Origin: Saturnia japonica
Lineage: Eukaryota; Arthropoda; Insecta; Lepidoptera; Saturniidae
NCBI GenBank assembly: GCA_033032175.1
Contig: CM065304.1
Location: 2,666,001 to 2,730,000 of the forward strand
Length of the DNA stretch: 64,000 nucleotides
Reading direction: 5' to 3'
Below, piece by piece: positions 1-11,910 of this stretch; within the stretch, counting starts at the first letter, position 1, and each line of letters starts with the position of its first letter. The notes under the pieces were generated by a model that saw nothing but the letters and a program-made list of their open reading frames with translations, was not told the origin of the DNA and searched no databases. Both the position numbers and the translations under genes were made by a program.

Positions 1-430
1 ACCAACTTACAGACACAATTATGATTGTGTTTTTTACTGCTTTAGAATAATGTTTAGGCTACATTATACAGTGATAAAAGGACAAGACAATTTTTGACAA
101 AAAAGAAAATCAACTTCATTTATTTTGAAGAGTTCGCTTGTTTATCTTCGAAGTGGAAGGTCTAATGCCAATGAAATTAAAATTCCACCCTATAAAAAAA
201 AAGAATCAACAAAGAAGTTATGACTGAACATCCATAAAAAAATATACATTCGTATTGAGTAACCCCCCATTTTTTGTTGAAGTCAAAGTAGTGGGTTATA
301 TCCCGCATAACATAAATTTTTGGTTGAATGAAGTGTTCGGTTTTTCTGTATCAGGTCTTTGGTGTTATGTTTAATTTGGAATCAAATGACTGCGGTGTTG
401 TTCGTTAATACTTTTTATTCTCGTTCCTAG
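1..430. other. intron of the Mical-like gene
   Basis: This is AT-rich intronic DNA upstream of the first visible exon. It begins with a short palindrome (ACACAATTATGATTGTGT) and contains copy 1 of dispersed repeat family A (81-290). The last 20 bases are the pyrimidine-rich acceptor region of the exon at 431. No exon is seen here. Confidence 0.5.
81..290 (+). repeat. dispersed repeat family A, copy 1
   Basis: It shares the order GACAATTTTTGACAAAAAAG, CTTCGAAGTGGAAGGTC, GAACATCCATAAAAA, ATACATTCG and TTGAAGTC with copies at 14413, 23697, 61427 and, inverted, 52848. The 3' part TTTTTTGAAGTCGGTTAAA recurs, which suggests the tail of a retroposon. Family name unknown to me. Confidence 0.7.
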
Positions 431-594
431 TGATGAGGAAGAATCCAGTTCTGAAGAATACACGGACGCAAACAAAAGCGGGAACGAAGAGGACCAATCC
501 ACCGAACCCGAGCGAGTGGCCAGGCCGCACTTGTCTGACTGCTCCACCTACTACTCCGGCGATTCTTTCGGCTACGACGATTATTCGGATGACG
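431..594 (+). CDS. Mical: Mical-like exon, acidic Ser/Tyr-rich segment
   Basis: A pyrimidine-rich tract and TAG acceptor (428-430) open an exon whose first base completes a split codon. It then reads DEEESSSEEYTDANKSGNEE and ends YSGDSFGYDDYSDD plus one base. The GTGAGG donor at 595 leaves phase 1, which fits the exon at 2916. A second, weaker donor at 600 (GAG|GTTTTT) would end in phase 0 and could only feed the mini-exon at 691. The acidic, Ser-rich composition continues into the exon at 11911. This is the first exon visible; upstream exons lie outside the window. Confidence 0.75.
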
Positions 595-690
595 GTGAGG
601 TTTTTATATTACGAGTTCGGTATTGCTTTTTTTTTCGCATATCTTTCAGCTTTTCTAATTTCCTTTTGCGTACGTTCTTTGTATTGACAG

Positions 691-726
691 CGATCAGAGT
701 TGGATGAAGTTATTGATCAGTTAGAG
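691..726 (+). CDS. Mical: candidate alternative 36-nt mini-exon of the Mical-like gene
   Basis: A pyrimidine-rich stretch and CAG acceptor (688-690) are followed by 36 nt that read RSELDEVIDQLE, then a GTATTT donor. In phase 0 it joins the alternative donor at 599 on the left and the exon at 11911 on the right. It cannot join the exon at 2916 without a frameshift. If real, it would be used instead of 2916-3022. The peptide looks natural, but the 599 donor is poor, so this remains a hypothesis. Confidence 0.3.
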
Positions 727-2915
727 GTATTTATGACGTAACAAAATACGCTAGGTTCGTAATTAGGTTGTGGTACTTACTTACTTTAATTTGTAGTCTT
801 TACTGGTTTAATTATCACTCAAGTAAAATCAATCTACGATTCTGTATTTTCATATTACACGGTAATACACAGACAGCATTTCTCAAGTGTTCAAATTTTC
901 TCACGATGCTTTCCTTCAATTGATAGTGTTTAAATGCCACTGTTCAGTTCACCGGGTGTCAGAACAATTTTACGTCTAATTTCCTATTGAACATTACGAG
1001 TTGAGAAATCAATATACGTAACACAAATATAGGGTACACGATCAATTTATAAATCAAATAATATGGTATATAGGTAGATTAGAGAATGATTCCTCGGATT
1101 TTTAAAATGCGTCAACGGCGCTTGACTTATATCCAGGAGATAAACATATTATACATAATATTGATTTATCGTTGTTTTAAATCCTTATTTACATAACCAT
1201 ATTTTTCCCCTTTAAAATTGTTACACCCGTGGGTAATAAAAATGCTGATGATTGACGTGAAGAAGTTTTATTCGAACTCCACTCAGTTGCAAAATACACA
1301 AACTCACAACACTATTATTTATTTCACTGTGGTTTCGCTTCTTTTATCGCTCGATGTTGTCGCTTTGTAATTCCAAACTGAACTGTGTCGGCGCCGCGCC
1401 TGTGCCGCTTAAATACCTACACTAAACGATCGTAGAAAATCGTGAATCATCGCTATCTTTCTCGACGTTTAGTTGCTATGCCTACTCGATGACGTAATCG
1501 AGGCGACAAGCCCTATACATGTTTGTGTGTGTAAACTGCGATATTTACACAAACATGCGCCGCGGTTTTCTACGACGAGAACATTAGTTGTAGTTGCTTC
1601 GAGATATTTCGGGAACAGGATTGTCTCTCTTTTTAATCGGGTTGTAACAGGTCGTAACAATATTAAGAAAGCGGTTAGTTGTTAAAAGCATAGATAAAAC
1701 CAGCCAAAAATAGAACGTTCAATTGAATGTAGAAAATGTAAAAATTGTTATTTTTGGTCGGTACGTTTCGATGAAATTGAATCGTGTTTCAAATCAATTT
1801 GTTTCTCATATGGACGTGTATTTATTACGCATGACGTGTCAAGTAGCTTTCACCAATTTTTCTACGTTTTTTTACCCAATGTATAAGAAAGATATTTTAT
1901 ACAATCTTCACTCGTCATCTTTTACATGTGTTCACTTCTACTTCTGCCCGAAAGTATAATACCGCCTTAGCGATGGTCGATTGTTATTGAAACAATCGAA
2001 TCATTTGATTGTTCTGCTTTTCAATTTTAATCGAATAATAATAGCAGTTTTTCGATTTTTGGTCGATCGTTAATAGTTTTTGCGTGATTACGTGCGGCTC
2101 ACAATAAATTGTCGATTGCCCCGCGCCATTGATCACTTTCAATTGTTGGAATTCGATTGTTTAGTATTAGTATTTAGTTAGCACCGTAGTCCATGGGCTG
2201 CTATAAATTAAAACACGCCAGGAGCACTAATATTTTTAATTTTATATCTTTGTACCTATTGAGGTCAATTAATGAAATGTACCCATTACTGTCCTAATTG
2301 TTGTCACATATTTTTTTGTCTTTTTACAATAATCTATGAAAACATAATTAAAAACCACAATGGAAATCATGATATAAAAATAACCAAAAATGCGACACTG
2401 TGTTATCAAACTTTCAGCATAGTTCTGCGCTCGATTGGAGATTCCAGTGTAATTCTCTAGCTCGTTCTGCACGTAGTTATATTCGACTGTTAATTTTCAT
2501 TCGATTGTGGTATTGGTGACCTTATGGGTTTAGCATTGTGCTCACAATCTCACCTGATCTTAAGTAACGATGTGGCCTAAGATGACAGCACGCCAAGCTT
2601 AGTGGAATACTGGCTCTGAAATGCAGCTGCCGGGACATATCTATTAGTGTTTGGCGACAGATTTTCAACTTGAGAGTGGTAGCTAGTCAGGCGGGCATTA
2701 GAAAAAGCCCTGCCACCATGCTTTTATCAAGATGTTTTTCTTCACCGGGTGCTCAGGCTCATTGCAGGGATCGACGCGGAGTCCGAGCACGCTACCAACT
2801 GAGCCATCATTGAACAATTGTCAATTCATTCTTTTTTTTTTTATAACAATCGTTCATTGCTAGCTACGTCTGGCAACCCTAGTTGTAAGTGTTGTGACGT
2901 GGGTGTGTTGCGTAG
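727..2915. other. Mical-like intron, left part
   Basis: AT-rich intron. A small GC-rich spot at about 1388-1412 (GTCGGCGCCGCGCCTGTGCC) has no associated exon that I can frame. Positions 1960-2170 contain several TCGATTGTT-like words. A tRNA-headed SINE in minus orientation fills about 2500-2812. The short ORFs listed by frame here have no domain or splice support. Confidence 0.5.
2500..2812 (-). mobile_element. tRNA-derived SINE (family 1)
   Basis: Read on the minus strand the right end gives GATGGCTCAGTTGGTAGCGT, a near-perfect tRNA A box, followed by a degenerate B-box-like GCGTCGATCC. The body contains GTTGAAAATCTGTCGCC, CCCGGCAGCTGC and ACTAAGCTTGGCGTGCTG. The same body recurs in plus orientation at 47400-47690. 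A tRNA head with a dispersed body defines a SINE transcribed by RNA polymerase III. Confidence 0.7.
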
Positions 2916-3022
2916 GCGCCGATTCGTCAGGCAACGAGTCGTGTTCGATCATGCGCGCCGCCCGCGAGGCCAGACGCCGCGAGGTGCCCGCCGACAACCC
3001 CCCGCCGACCGACAGCAGCGAG
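2916..3022 (+). CDS. Mical: Mical-like exon, charged linker
   Basis: This is a GC-rich island in an AT-rich intron. After the TAG acceptor (2913-2915), two bases complete the codon left by the 594 donor. The frame then reads ADSSGNESCSIMRAAREARR and continues to PADNPPPTDSSE before a GTACAG donor. It ends in phase 0, so the next residues are VESEEESESSDEE of the 11911 exon, continuing the same acidic stretch. A CAG acceptor 15 nt further in (exon from 2931) is also in frame and would remove five residues. The role of the segment is not known to me. Confidence 0.7.
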
Positions 3023-3808
3023 GTACAGCGCTACGACGTCGGCTAGCGACCGGCAAGCGATTGTTGCGCGACGCAGTAGGGAGGTGCGCCGCGGTTCGCT
3101 GCCCCGCCCACCTCCGCCCCACTATCTCATCTGCACAGCAGCTTTTATCATTTTTCATTCGCTTACTTACACACTACACTTATCATTAATAATAATTTTT
3201 AGCATGTATGAATATTTTTGATTACCAGACAGTATTTTAATAAGAATCGACCCTTAATTTTGTAAAATAATGACAATTAAGTTATTTTTTAATGTTCCAA
3301 TTTTTCTCTCTAGTATTTGTAGGTCCCAGCTTTCGTATGATCTCTAATTGTAATTATTATTAATTTAATTTCAACTAAAAATACTTGTCTTGTTCTCGAA
3401 GATGTTTAATTTTGATGTATTTTTCTATTTCTTTTTCATTTTTTAATTAGTAATTAAGACATTTTGTTCCTATGTTTGACTCTCATTATTAGCTCTTTAT
3501 TTTTATTGTAGTACATAATATAGAGTAAAATATTGCAATTGAAGAATATAATCGTGTTAGGTTTAAATAATTGTTGGTAAATAAAGAATTTTGCTGTTAG
3601 ATACATATGCAGCATACCTCTATGAGACTTGTATGTGAGGAAAGTAGTGGAAATTCCTTAATTTATCATTACGCGTTATAATTGATTCTTTTGACATAAT
3701 TTGTACGAATTCAAGATTTTTTAAATTAAACTTATATTCATGAGTAGTATGATATTTATTGTTTTTTGTTTCATATTAAATTACACTGAATTAACCCTGT
3801 TCTACATA
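3023..3808. other. Mical-like intron segment before the Tc1-like element
   Basis: The first 100 nt after the exon stay GC-rich (GGTTCGCTGCCCCGCCCACC) and then become strongly AT-rich. I see no exon, repeat family or structured element before the terminal inverted repeat at 3809. Confidence 0.4.
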
Positions 3809-5351
3809 CAGTGGTGGTCGTATAATTAGAAACACTACCAACGGTCCTTGACATGTAAGATACTTCACCGCAAAAAGTTTAAAAATCCATATTTTTTTAA
3901 GTATTAGTAATTATTATTATTATTTACGAAATAGCTACTATCCACAGCCTACCAATAGTAATAAGTAATATTTAGTGGCGTATCCCTTATTTTCAATAAC
4001 AGCACTGCAACGGCGCGACGTGGCATTGATTCAATCAATTTCATACATTTTTCTAGAAGGATTGAATTCCATGCTTCAACAAATGCTTCATATAGTTCAT
4101 TTTGACTGGTGTTACATTTGTTTGAGACTTTCTTTTTAACAATATAGCAGAGATTTTCTATCGGGTTTAAATCCGGACTATTTGCTGGCTAGTCTAAAAC
4201 GGATATACGCTGTTCGCTAAGGAAACATTTGACGCTATTGGCCGTGTGTTTAGGGTTATTGTCATGCTGAAAGATCCAGGTTACAGGCAAATGATCGTCC
4301 GAGTAGGGAATCATTGTGTGCTCTAAGATATTTTTGTATTGCCATTGATCCATTGTACCTTCAATCTTCCGAACAGGTCCAACTCCACGTCCGGAAAAAC
4401 AACCCCAAACTTTAATGTTACCGCCACCGTGCTTGAATATACTCCTTGTGTATATTTAAATAAAAACATTGTTTACACGACGTCTAACATAGCGTTTTCC
4501 ATCGGAATTTACCATATTTATTTTTGTTTCATCTGAAAATAAGACTTTTTTCCATTCTCGTACCGTCCAATCAACATATTTTTTAGCAAATAATAATCGC
4601 TTCACTCGGTGTTGCTTGGTAAGAAGCGATACCTTTCGAGAGATTCTTCCAAACAATTTACCTTCCACTAATCTTCGGCGTATCAGTCTTGACGAGATGT
4701 TTCTCGGGTCATCAGGCGAAAAACTTCATTTTTAATCTGGTTGGAGCCTTTAATTGGGTCTTTTTTAGCAACACGAACGATTAGCGTATCTTCTCTGTGA
4801 GGGGTTTTTCTTGGCCGAGCCTTTCTAAGAACATTTTCAACAGTTCCATGTGTTTTATAATGATCAATTGCATTAAAAACTATCTTAACAGAACAATTTA
4901 AATGTTCAGCTATTCTTGTTATGATCTATATGTAAATTAACAATTATTTGCATAGTTGGCGCGTCACAACTTTTATTTTTGCCCATATTTTGAACAAAAT
5001 AAAATTCAGATTAAATTTTGAATTGGTGCCAAAGTAATAGAAAAAGCCAATAAATGTTATTCTCCAATTTCAAAAAAAGAACGAGCTGGGGATGCTTTTT
5101 TTAAATGTTTCTAATTAGGCGTCCAAGCGGCCAGTAACAGAAAATAAACTCCTACATGTGTAAGACTCATTTTGTAATTAAAAGTAAGATATGTTTTATA
5201 TTTTATGCATTGAATGAGTTTTTTATTTGAGTGGCTATATTATTGCATGATTATTAATTATTGAATGTGTATATTTTTTACGAACATTTGTACGTTGAAG
5301 TTATACTTTCTTCATTCATAAGAAGTGTTTCTAATTATATGACCACCACTG
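3809..5351 (-). mobile_element. Tc1-like (DD34E) transposon, decayed
   Basis: Terminal inverted repeats CAGTGGTGGTCGTATAATTA (left) and CAGTGGTGGTCATATAATTA (right, reverse complement) extend to about 28 bp with one mismatch. TA dinucleotides flank both ends (3807-3808, 5352-5353). Length is 1,543 bp. The minus strand encodes a broken Tc1/Tc3-type transposase. Insertion is within the large Mical-like intron. Confidence 0.85.
3950..4986 (-). pseudogene. Tc1-like transposase pseudogene
   Basis: On the minus strand the reading begins MGKNKSCDAPTMQI. The N-terminal DNA-binding half is full of stops. The catalytic core reads EWKKVLFSDETKINMVNSDG, later FQHDNNPKHTANSVKCFLSE, then an in-frame stop, and NSPDLNPIENL. 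The D of HDN and the E of PIEN are separated by 34 residues, as in DD34E Tc1-like transposases. Frameshifts and stops make it inactive. Confidence 0.8.
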
Positions 5352-5661
5352 TATATGCAAATGTGAATGATAGAAATGCTAGAATATGAATTAAAATATT
5401 CTGCAATATGTGATATAAACCATATTGATATTTAAGTCACCTTTATAATCGATTGTACCTTTCCAAATATTATAATAATATTTACAAGGACTAAAATACT
5501 GCATACAGAATTTATATACTTTAAAAACCAAATGATTACAGAATAATCAATTCATCGCCACTTTTGGTATCTGAGATAACTTCGATATCATATTGGGACA
5601 ACTTATAATGCAAACCTGTTTATAACTTATACTATTGAATAGGTATAATGGAAAAAATGTG

Positions 5662-5685
5662 TTTTTTTTTTTTTTTTTTTTTTTT
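5662..5685 (+). repeat. T24 homopolymer
   Basis: Twenty-four consecutive T. It could be the poly(A) tail of a minus-strand retroposon, but no associated body was recognised to its right. Confidence 0.8.
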
Positions 5686-7499
5686 CATAACGTACTGACT
5701 AATTCGTCATTCTGACTAAAAATTTACTGAAAAATAGATCTAAACTTAAGTTTAAATAAAAAACGTCGTTAACATTTCCGAAAGTGGTCCTGTTACTTAG
5801 GGTTCAGTTAAAATATTTTAATAACCCATGAAACGGTAGCAGAAAACAATTCTTGTTGGTGCATGTCAGAAAAAATGGCTTAGTCAGAAAAAATTGAAAA
5901 TAAATTAAGAATTTACATATGAAACCATAATAGAAAACATAGTTTACAATAAGCATACGATTTTCTCATTATGATGTTAGAAATAACTTGGGAAAGTATT
6001 CTAATCTAGAGGTCAGCCATGGCATTTAAATGGAAAAATCCTCTAAAATGCATACCGATTTTCGATTACAAATGATATTTTAATCAATTAACTTATTATG
6101 AATCAAATAATTGATTATAATATAAGAGTTCTTTATACTTATACTATCTGGGACAGCAGATGTTGTTCTGCTCTTTCCGTTAGTTAATATCTCGACCACA
6201 GCGCCATCTATCGGATCCTAACATAGTTATAAACCATCGTCTCGATAAAACAAAAATATCATGTAAATAGGAGAACAATAGGTCAAGTCGTACAGAAGTT
6301 ATACAATCACTACCAGACGGAGAGAAGACCTTTATATATTAGTTAATATAAATTAGTGAAAACGCTCTGAATAGGCATGCTATGAACTAGAGATCGATAC
6401 GATAAATGTAGTAAATAATCAGCAATCGTTACATCCCTACTATAAACAGAAAATAAAAGAGCATAATAAATGTTTGATATTTTAAATTATATAATGTACA
6501 TATAAATATTTCAATGAACCACAAACTTTCATACTTTTCGATCTGTAAATGTAAATGAATCATTGCGCATGTCATTTCACTCATTTTAACAAGGGACGGC
6601 GGGCGGAGGTATGGTAAGAATGCAGTTTGCCCACACTAACTTCCGTCTTTGGCAGCTAACTGTTTTTAAATCAATAATATCCATTAACAATGTACGGACG
6701 AAACCGGAGTTACATACGAAGTGAGAAAAAGTATTTTATATGATTTATTCAAAATCATCGTAGTATATATTATAAATATTTAGCAGGAGGACATCGTATA
6801 GTAAAACCTTAGTGTTTGCAAACGAACAGCTATTAAGATAATGATGTTTGGAGATGACTCCCTCTTTGGACCTACATCCACTAAATATAATCGATTATTT
6901 GAAATAATTACACAGATAAAAGAAACATAAAATAATTGCAAAAGCCCGATCGAGCTTCTTATCGGTTCTTCTCCATGACTGGGATGTTCCTCCTTAGGGT
7001 CTACATTAAATAAAGTTTTTTTGATTCTGATTTTGATACACAAACCAAATGAACCAACCAATCTTCATTTCCTCGTGTCTATCCTGTCGTAAGTACCTAC
7101 TCAACAAAAAACTTGATAAACGTAAGTAAATATGAATGTACGTCTGTTATTAACATTTAACCCTAAAACCCTACGACTTACAATATCTTGGCTATCTTTT
7201 CAATTCTATCAACGAGTGATCGACGGAACTGTCAACCGAATTACAAATTTTAACTACGATATCAGCAAGCCGTACATGGAAATAAATCGTCGATACGTAA
7301 GTAAAGAGAAATACTATAGGTAATAATAAATTAAATTTCATGCAATATCTTGAAAATTAGAGAAGGAGAAAGGATACAGCGTACCTGTTTACTCAAAAAA
7401 AGACAGATCCAAAGATTAGCTACCTAAAAACAATATTCTGTCAATAATATATCGCGTGGCTTACATACACACGCATTTAAAATTTTCCGTAATGGAAAT

Positions 7500-7556
7500 A
7501 TATTGTTATATATATATATTGTTATATATATATATATTGTTATAATATATATAATT
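7500..7556 (+). repeat. interrupted TA microsatellite
   Basis: Three units of TTGTTATATATATATATA type occur in tandem, followed by TATAATATATATAATTATTG. The unit suggests tandem slippage of a roughly 18-nt word rather than simple TA expansion. Confidence 0.75.
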
Positions 7557-10509
7557 ATTGTTGCTGAATAAACGTCTAGGACCCAAGAGTCCTATATCAA
7601 GGCCTATGTTCCAAGTTTAGTACTATCTGAATGCGTACCGATGTTGGAACTGTTTTCTTAGATTCATAAACTATGAATGTGAACAGAAGAAGAGTTCTAA
7701 GGTTGAAATCTATAGTCGCAAGCTTAGCATTTGCACTAGCTCTGCCTGAGTAAACTTCAAGTTATCGAATTCGACGACTTACGGAAAACTTGGGTAATAA
7801 GATTAAAAAATAGTATAGCATAATAGTGATTTAACAGTGATTTTATATACTTTTTAAATTATCTGTATTGCTTGATTCTTATTGGTTTAAACTACACAGA
7901 AATGACTGTTTCTATCACGTACTACGTTTGTACATGTTTTGCCATTTTGTTATTATTTCAACAAAACTATTTCAAGCGAATCAACGTAACAAATACAAAT
8001 TGCGTAATAAATTACAATGATCATGTTCATAACCAAAGATTATATTTACATGTTAAAGAAACGTTTTGTTATTGTTCAAATTTCAATATTTTTTTTTATA
8101 TACGAATAATCTGTCATTTTTACTTTAAAGCAAGTTGAATATTATACAATTAAAATTCTATTTTAAATACCTTTTTAATTTTCTATACATAATTCGTGAT
8201 AAATTGATTTGTTTGAGTTGAATAAATTTTACAGTTCCGATACGGTATCGAAACGTTATTTGAAAGTTACCAGACACTTCCTCAGTTAGAACTAAGTGTA
8301 AGCTTATCGTAACACGACTATAAATTCGAAACCTAAGATTGCGCTAAGTAAATACTTAGCGAATTTTGATCTAAGCTAAGGTTGAACTAAGGCTTAGTAC
8401 GCTCTATAGATTTCAGCCTTAGTTTCAGTTAGTTCAATTCATCGAATTTAAATTGTCTTTGTAAGTATATAAATAATAAACAAAAGTACTCATTAGTCAT
8501 AAATTATTTGAAATTATACGACAATTAAATTTATGGGGTCCTATATATAGAGTTAATTTTATTCCTGCCACGTATAAAATTAGGAAAAATAAAATTTAAT
8601 ATAATTCTTTAAGACCTTAGACATTAATGAAATTCATTCCTTAACCCATCAGTTAGGGGTAGGGGTTGCCAACTATTTTTGAGACAACATATCATATTCT
8701 TTTATTATTTGGAAGAAAAGAAAGAGTTAAATAAAATGTTTTCGTTCCCTTAGAACATTTTTGGGTGCTTTTATCGTACGTAAACAATTCTTTGGGTTGT
8801 CTTTGAAGATCACAAAGCTTGTTTTACAATCAAAATTTTACATTTAAATAAATAAATTACTCTTTTTTTTTAAATATTTTTTTTGGCGATATTTTCTTTC
8901 TTCTCGCCACTCAGATTCATTACCGAAGAAACTTAATGAAAGCTGAACTGATATTTTTTTTACATTGGGTAGGTAGAAGCATTTTTAAGTATATATTGCC
9001 ATTTGCCAAATAATTATGTACTTAATGTTCTAATAAGTTGGGTTGACATTTAAACGATTCAGTACATAGAAACGTTCGCTAAAAATAATTGCCCGATACA
9101 ATTTAAAAATTCATATAACCGCGATCTATTCAATAGATATAATGATTATATTAATTACTAAACACAATAATTTACAAACCACCATTGATATAACTGAATA
9201 ACATTTTTAAATCATAATAAGAACATACTTAATCAATTATTTGAAAATAATAAATTTAATAAATATTTCAGAAATATGTCCATCAAATCTCATGTAGATA
9301 TGTGATTATAATTAAAACTAAGATACTTTTTCTCACTTAATCTTGAGTCGTTATTGCCCGTACCATAGCTCGATATCGTTTTAAAACAGTTAGTTGTCAA
9401 TAATTTGATGGCGCTTATGGATGTCATTTATGAATTATTTTTTTGTGCCTACCTTATATTATCTGTCCTCTAGAAGCTTATAACACTATACTGTTTAATA
9501 TTATAGCACTGTGATGTATTTTTATTTATCATTTTTTTGTTTGTATGTTTAAGATAATATTCCAGTTTTGTGAAATTATTTTATTATATTTACTTTTTTG
9601 TTCGTAAACTATACGTTTGTGTATTGATAAGGGAGTTATTTTGTGTTAAATTGAAATAATCGTTATCCGAAACTAAATTTATGAGTGATTATTTGGAGTC
9701 AATGCATTGTCACCGGTATTGCAATGTTTATTATTTTTATTTATTGATTTGTTTTTAACGTGAATAATTTTATGAAACCATATAATGTAACATCATGTAT
9801 GGATTTAATATCGACAGGTCGGGTTTCGCATTTTCAAAGTACTTATTGGCAGTCTTCGTATTACGGCATGTCCTTTTTCATACATTCCCATTGGAAATAT
9901 GCTTTATTACACAAAGTATGTTCTCTAAATACTTATTTATTGAATTAGTAATTATTTTCGTACTTATTGGTTGAATATTTTAGATTGTTTCACAATTCAA
10001 TGGAATGAAATATGAAAAAAAAAGAAATAATTTAAATTTTGGGCTTCAAGGACGTATGAATTTAGTAGTAGGTCGACCGCGATGTAAATAAATTCAGCTG
10101 CTATGACGTAACTCGAAACGACGTCAGTCGAGGACTGCCTGTAATTATTACCTACGAGAGGTATGAAGTACGTATATAATGAATATCATTCTTCTATCTA
10201 TCCGATATAGTTTACTGACGATATATATAGCAAATATTAAGGCCCAATTAATTATCTATTGCTGAAAGATTTTATTGAATAAACGTCTACTTTATCATCT
10301 TCAAATAATATTTTAACTTCATACTTAAGATTAACCAACGAGTAATAATAACGAGTGATTTGAGAATATCATATTTTAAAAATGAGGTTAGGGTTTCATC
10401 TAATTTCATGATTATTCTTTCTTATCTAATAAGTAATAATATCTATCCAGTAGTTTTTACGTGATGTGAGCACAACGGCAAACTTCTATCATTTTATTTA
10501 TATAGAAGA

Positions 10510-11028
10510 CTAGCTGTGCCCGTGGCTTCGCTCACGTGGACTACAGAATGCCCGCGCGAATCTTGCTCCCCCGATCCCGGCTATTTTAAAGACAAATACT
10601 TATTGTGGGTGTTTCTTAGAAGATAGATGGTATATATACTCTCCCGGACTTTTTTGTAGGTCTTTTTAATGCCTATGATTATGTACTACATTAATTTGCT
10701 ATATCTCTTATGGTTTACTCAGCATAAGCCATTTAAGCGCCCGAATTGATTCACCATGACCAGTTTTATTTGATTTGTGCGGAACCCTAATTCTTTTTCT
10801 AAAATAAAATAACCTAAGTTACTCCCTATATCATCAGCTATCTATCAGTGAAAGTCTCGTCAAAATCGGTCCAACCGTTTCGGAGATTACCCGAAACAAA
10901 CAGACAGACAAAAGTTTTAAAAATGGGCTTTTTGTTAATGGTATCGTATATATTTTCATATGCATTTAGTAAAAACTGTTATTTTGACATTACAAACAGA
11001 CACTTCAATTTTATTAATTGTATAGATA
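10510..11028 (+). repeat. CTAGCTGTG dispersed repeat, copy 1 (most complete)
   Basis: It begins CTAGCTGTGCCCGTGGCTTC, then has TATTTTAAAGACAAATAC, GTGAAAGTCTCGTCAAAATC, GGTCCAACCGTTTCGGAGAT, AACAGACAGACAAAAG and ends CACTTCAATTTTATTAATTG, TATAGAT. This head and tail recur five more times in the window. The family is abundant in Lepidoptera as I recall. Its class (SINE, Helitron-like or retroposon tail) cannot be settled here. Confidence 0.8.
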
Positions 11029-11910
11029 TATTATATATCGACTGTTCCTAGATCGCGACAAACCAAAAGAAAATCAGTTATGTTACTATGTGTATGGTAT
11101 TTTAGTTAGATTTATGACAAAATGAACCCAACACATTAACCGTCCCAATAAAACAACAAAACTAATTTTAATCCTCCTTTACTACAGTACACCGCCTCTA
11201 GGGATAATTTTTCAAAAAACCGAAATGCTCTTCTTTCTTACCAAAAGCATTTTCATATCCTTAATTTGAGAAATGATGGGTTCTTCATTCAAACTTTCAT
11301 TCGCTATTTCATCCCTTAAAGTTTTATTTTCGCGACAAAAGGTAGCCTATGTCCTTTCCCAAGGTACAATGTATCTTTCTCTATACCAAAATTCATCATA
11401 ATTGGTTCAGCACTTTAGACGTGAAAATGTAACGGACAGAAAGACAGACAGAGTTATTGTCGCATCTCACCATCATTTATATAAAAAAATGTTTTTACGG
11501 TTTGTAGTTACTTAAAAAACCAAAGTGAAATCTGCCAATGATTTTACATGGCAAGTGAACTAACTATTTGGTACTTGAAGATGATAAAATAGGCAGTAAG
11601 AATTACTCTCTAGGTACTATATTTTATTAATGAAATGGGCTTTAAAATTTATTAATATTCTGTATTATATTTTATTGTATAAATGTAATATCACACAGTT
11701 TATATGTGATGTCATAAAGTACGCCATCTAAAGCACAAGACGATAAGTTAGTGTGGCACGCATAAAAGCGCACTTATAGGCCCGAATTTGTCTTGAATAT
11801 TAAAAATAAATTAATTCAAAGTATAAAATCAACAGGGCTTTTAGTCACATGAGAGAATTTATATGTATTATTTATGATTAATATTTGTTTTATAAATGAT
11901 TTTAATACAG
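11029..11910. other. Mical-like intron before the giant exon
   Basis: AT-rich intron with degraded repeat words (ACGGACAGAAAGACAGACAG at about 11431-11450 resembles the end of another CTAGCTG-like element: it follows GTTCAGCACTTTAGACG). No exon is recognisable. The acceptor TTTTAATACAG ends it at 11910. Confidence 0.45.

Larger units (their letters stand above)
5352..10509. other. Mical-like intron, no gene recognised
   Basis: About 5 kb of AT-rich DNA without a supportable exon. It contains a 24-T run (5662-5685) and an interrupted TA microsatellite (7500-7556). A moderately GC-rich spot at 6594-6620 (GGGACGGCGGGCGGAGG) has no coding or splice context. The ORFs here are short, of A/T-biased composition, and lack homology that I recognise. 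Confidence 0.5.

Noticed and set aside
2772..2812. tRNA gene
   Set aside because: The A box is excellent but the cloverleaf is incomplete, and the segment continues into a repeated body, so it is a SINE head.
2818..3189. 123-codon plus-strand ORF rich in Arg
   Set aside because: The correct frame for this GC-rich island is another one (2916-3022) that joins neighbouring exons in phase; the long ORF is a shadow.
8100..8140. Short secreted-peptide gene (ORF 7872-8138 with hydrophobic N-terminus)
   Set aside because: AT-driven composition, no splice or start context, no homology recognised, and it lies inside the Mical-like intron.
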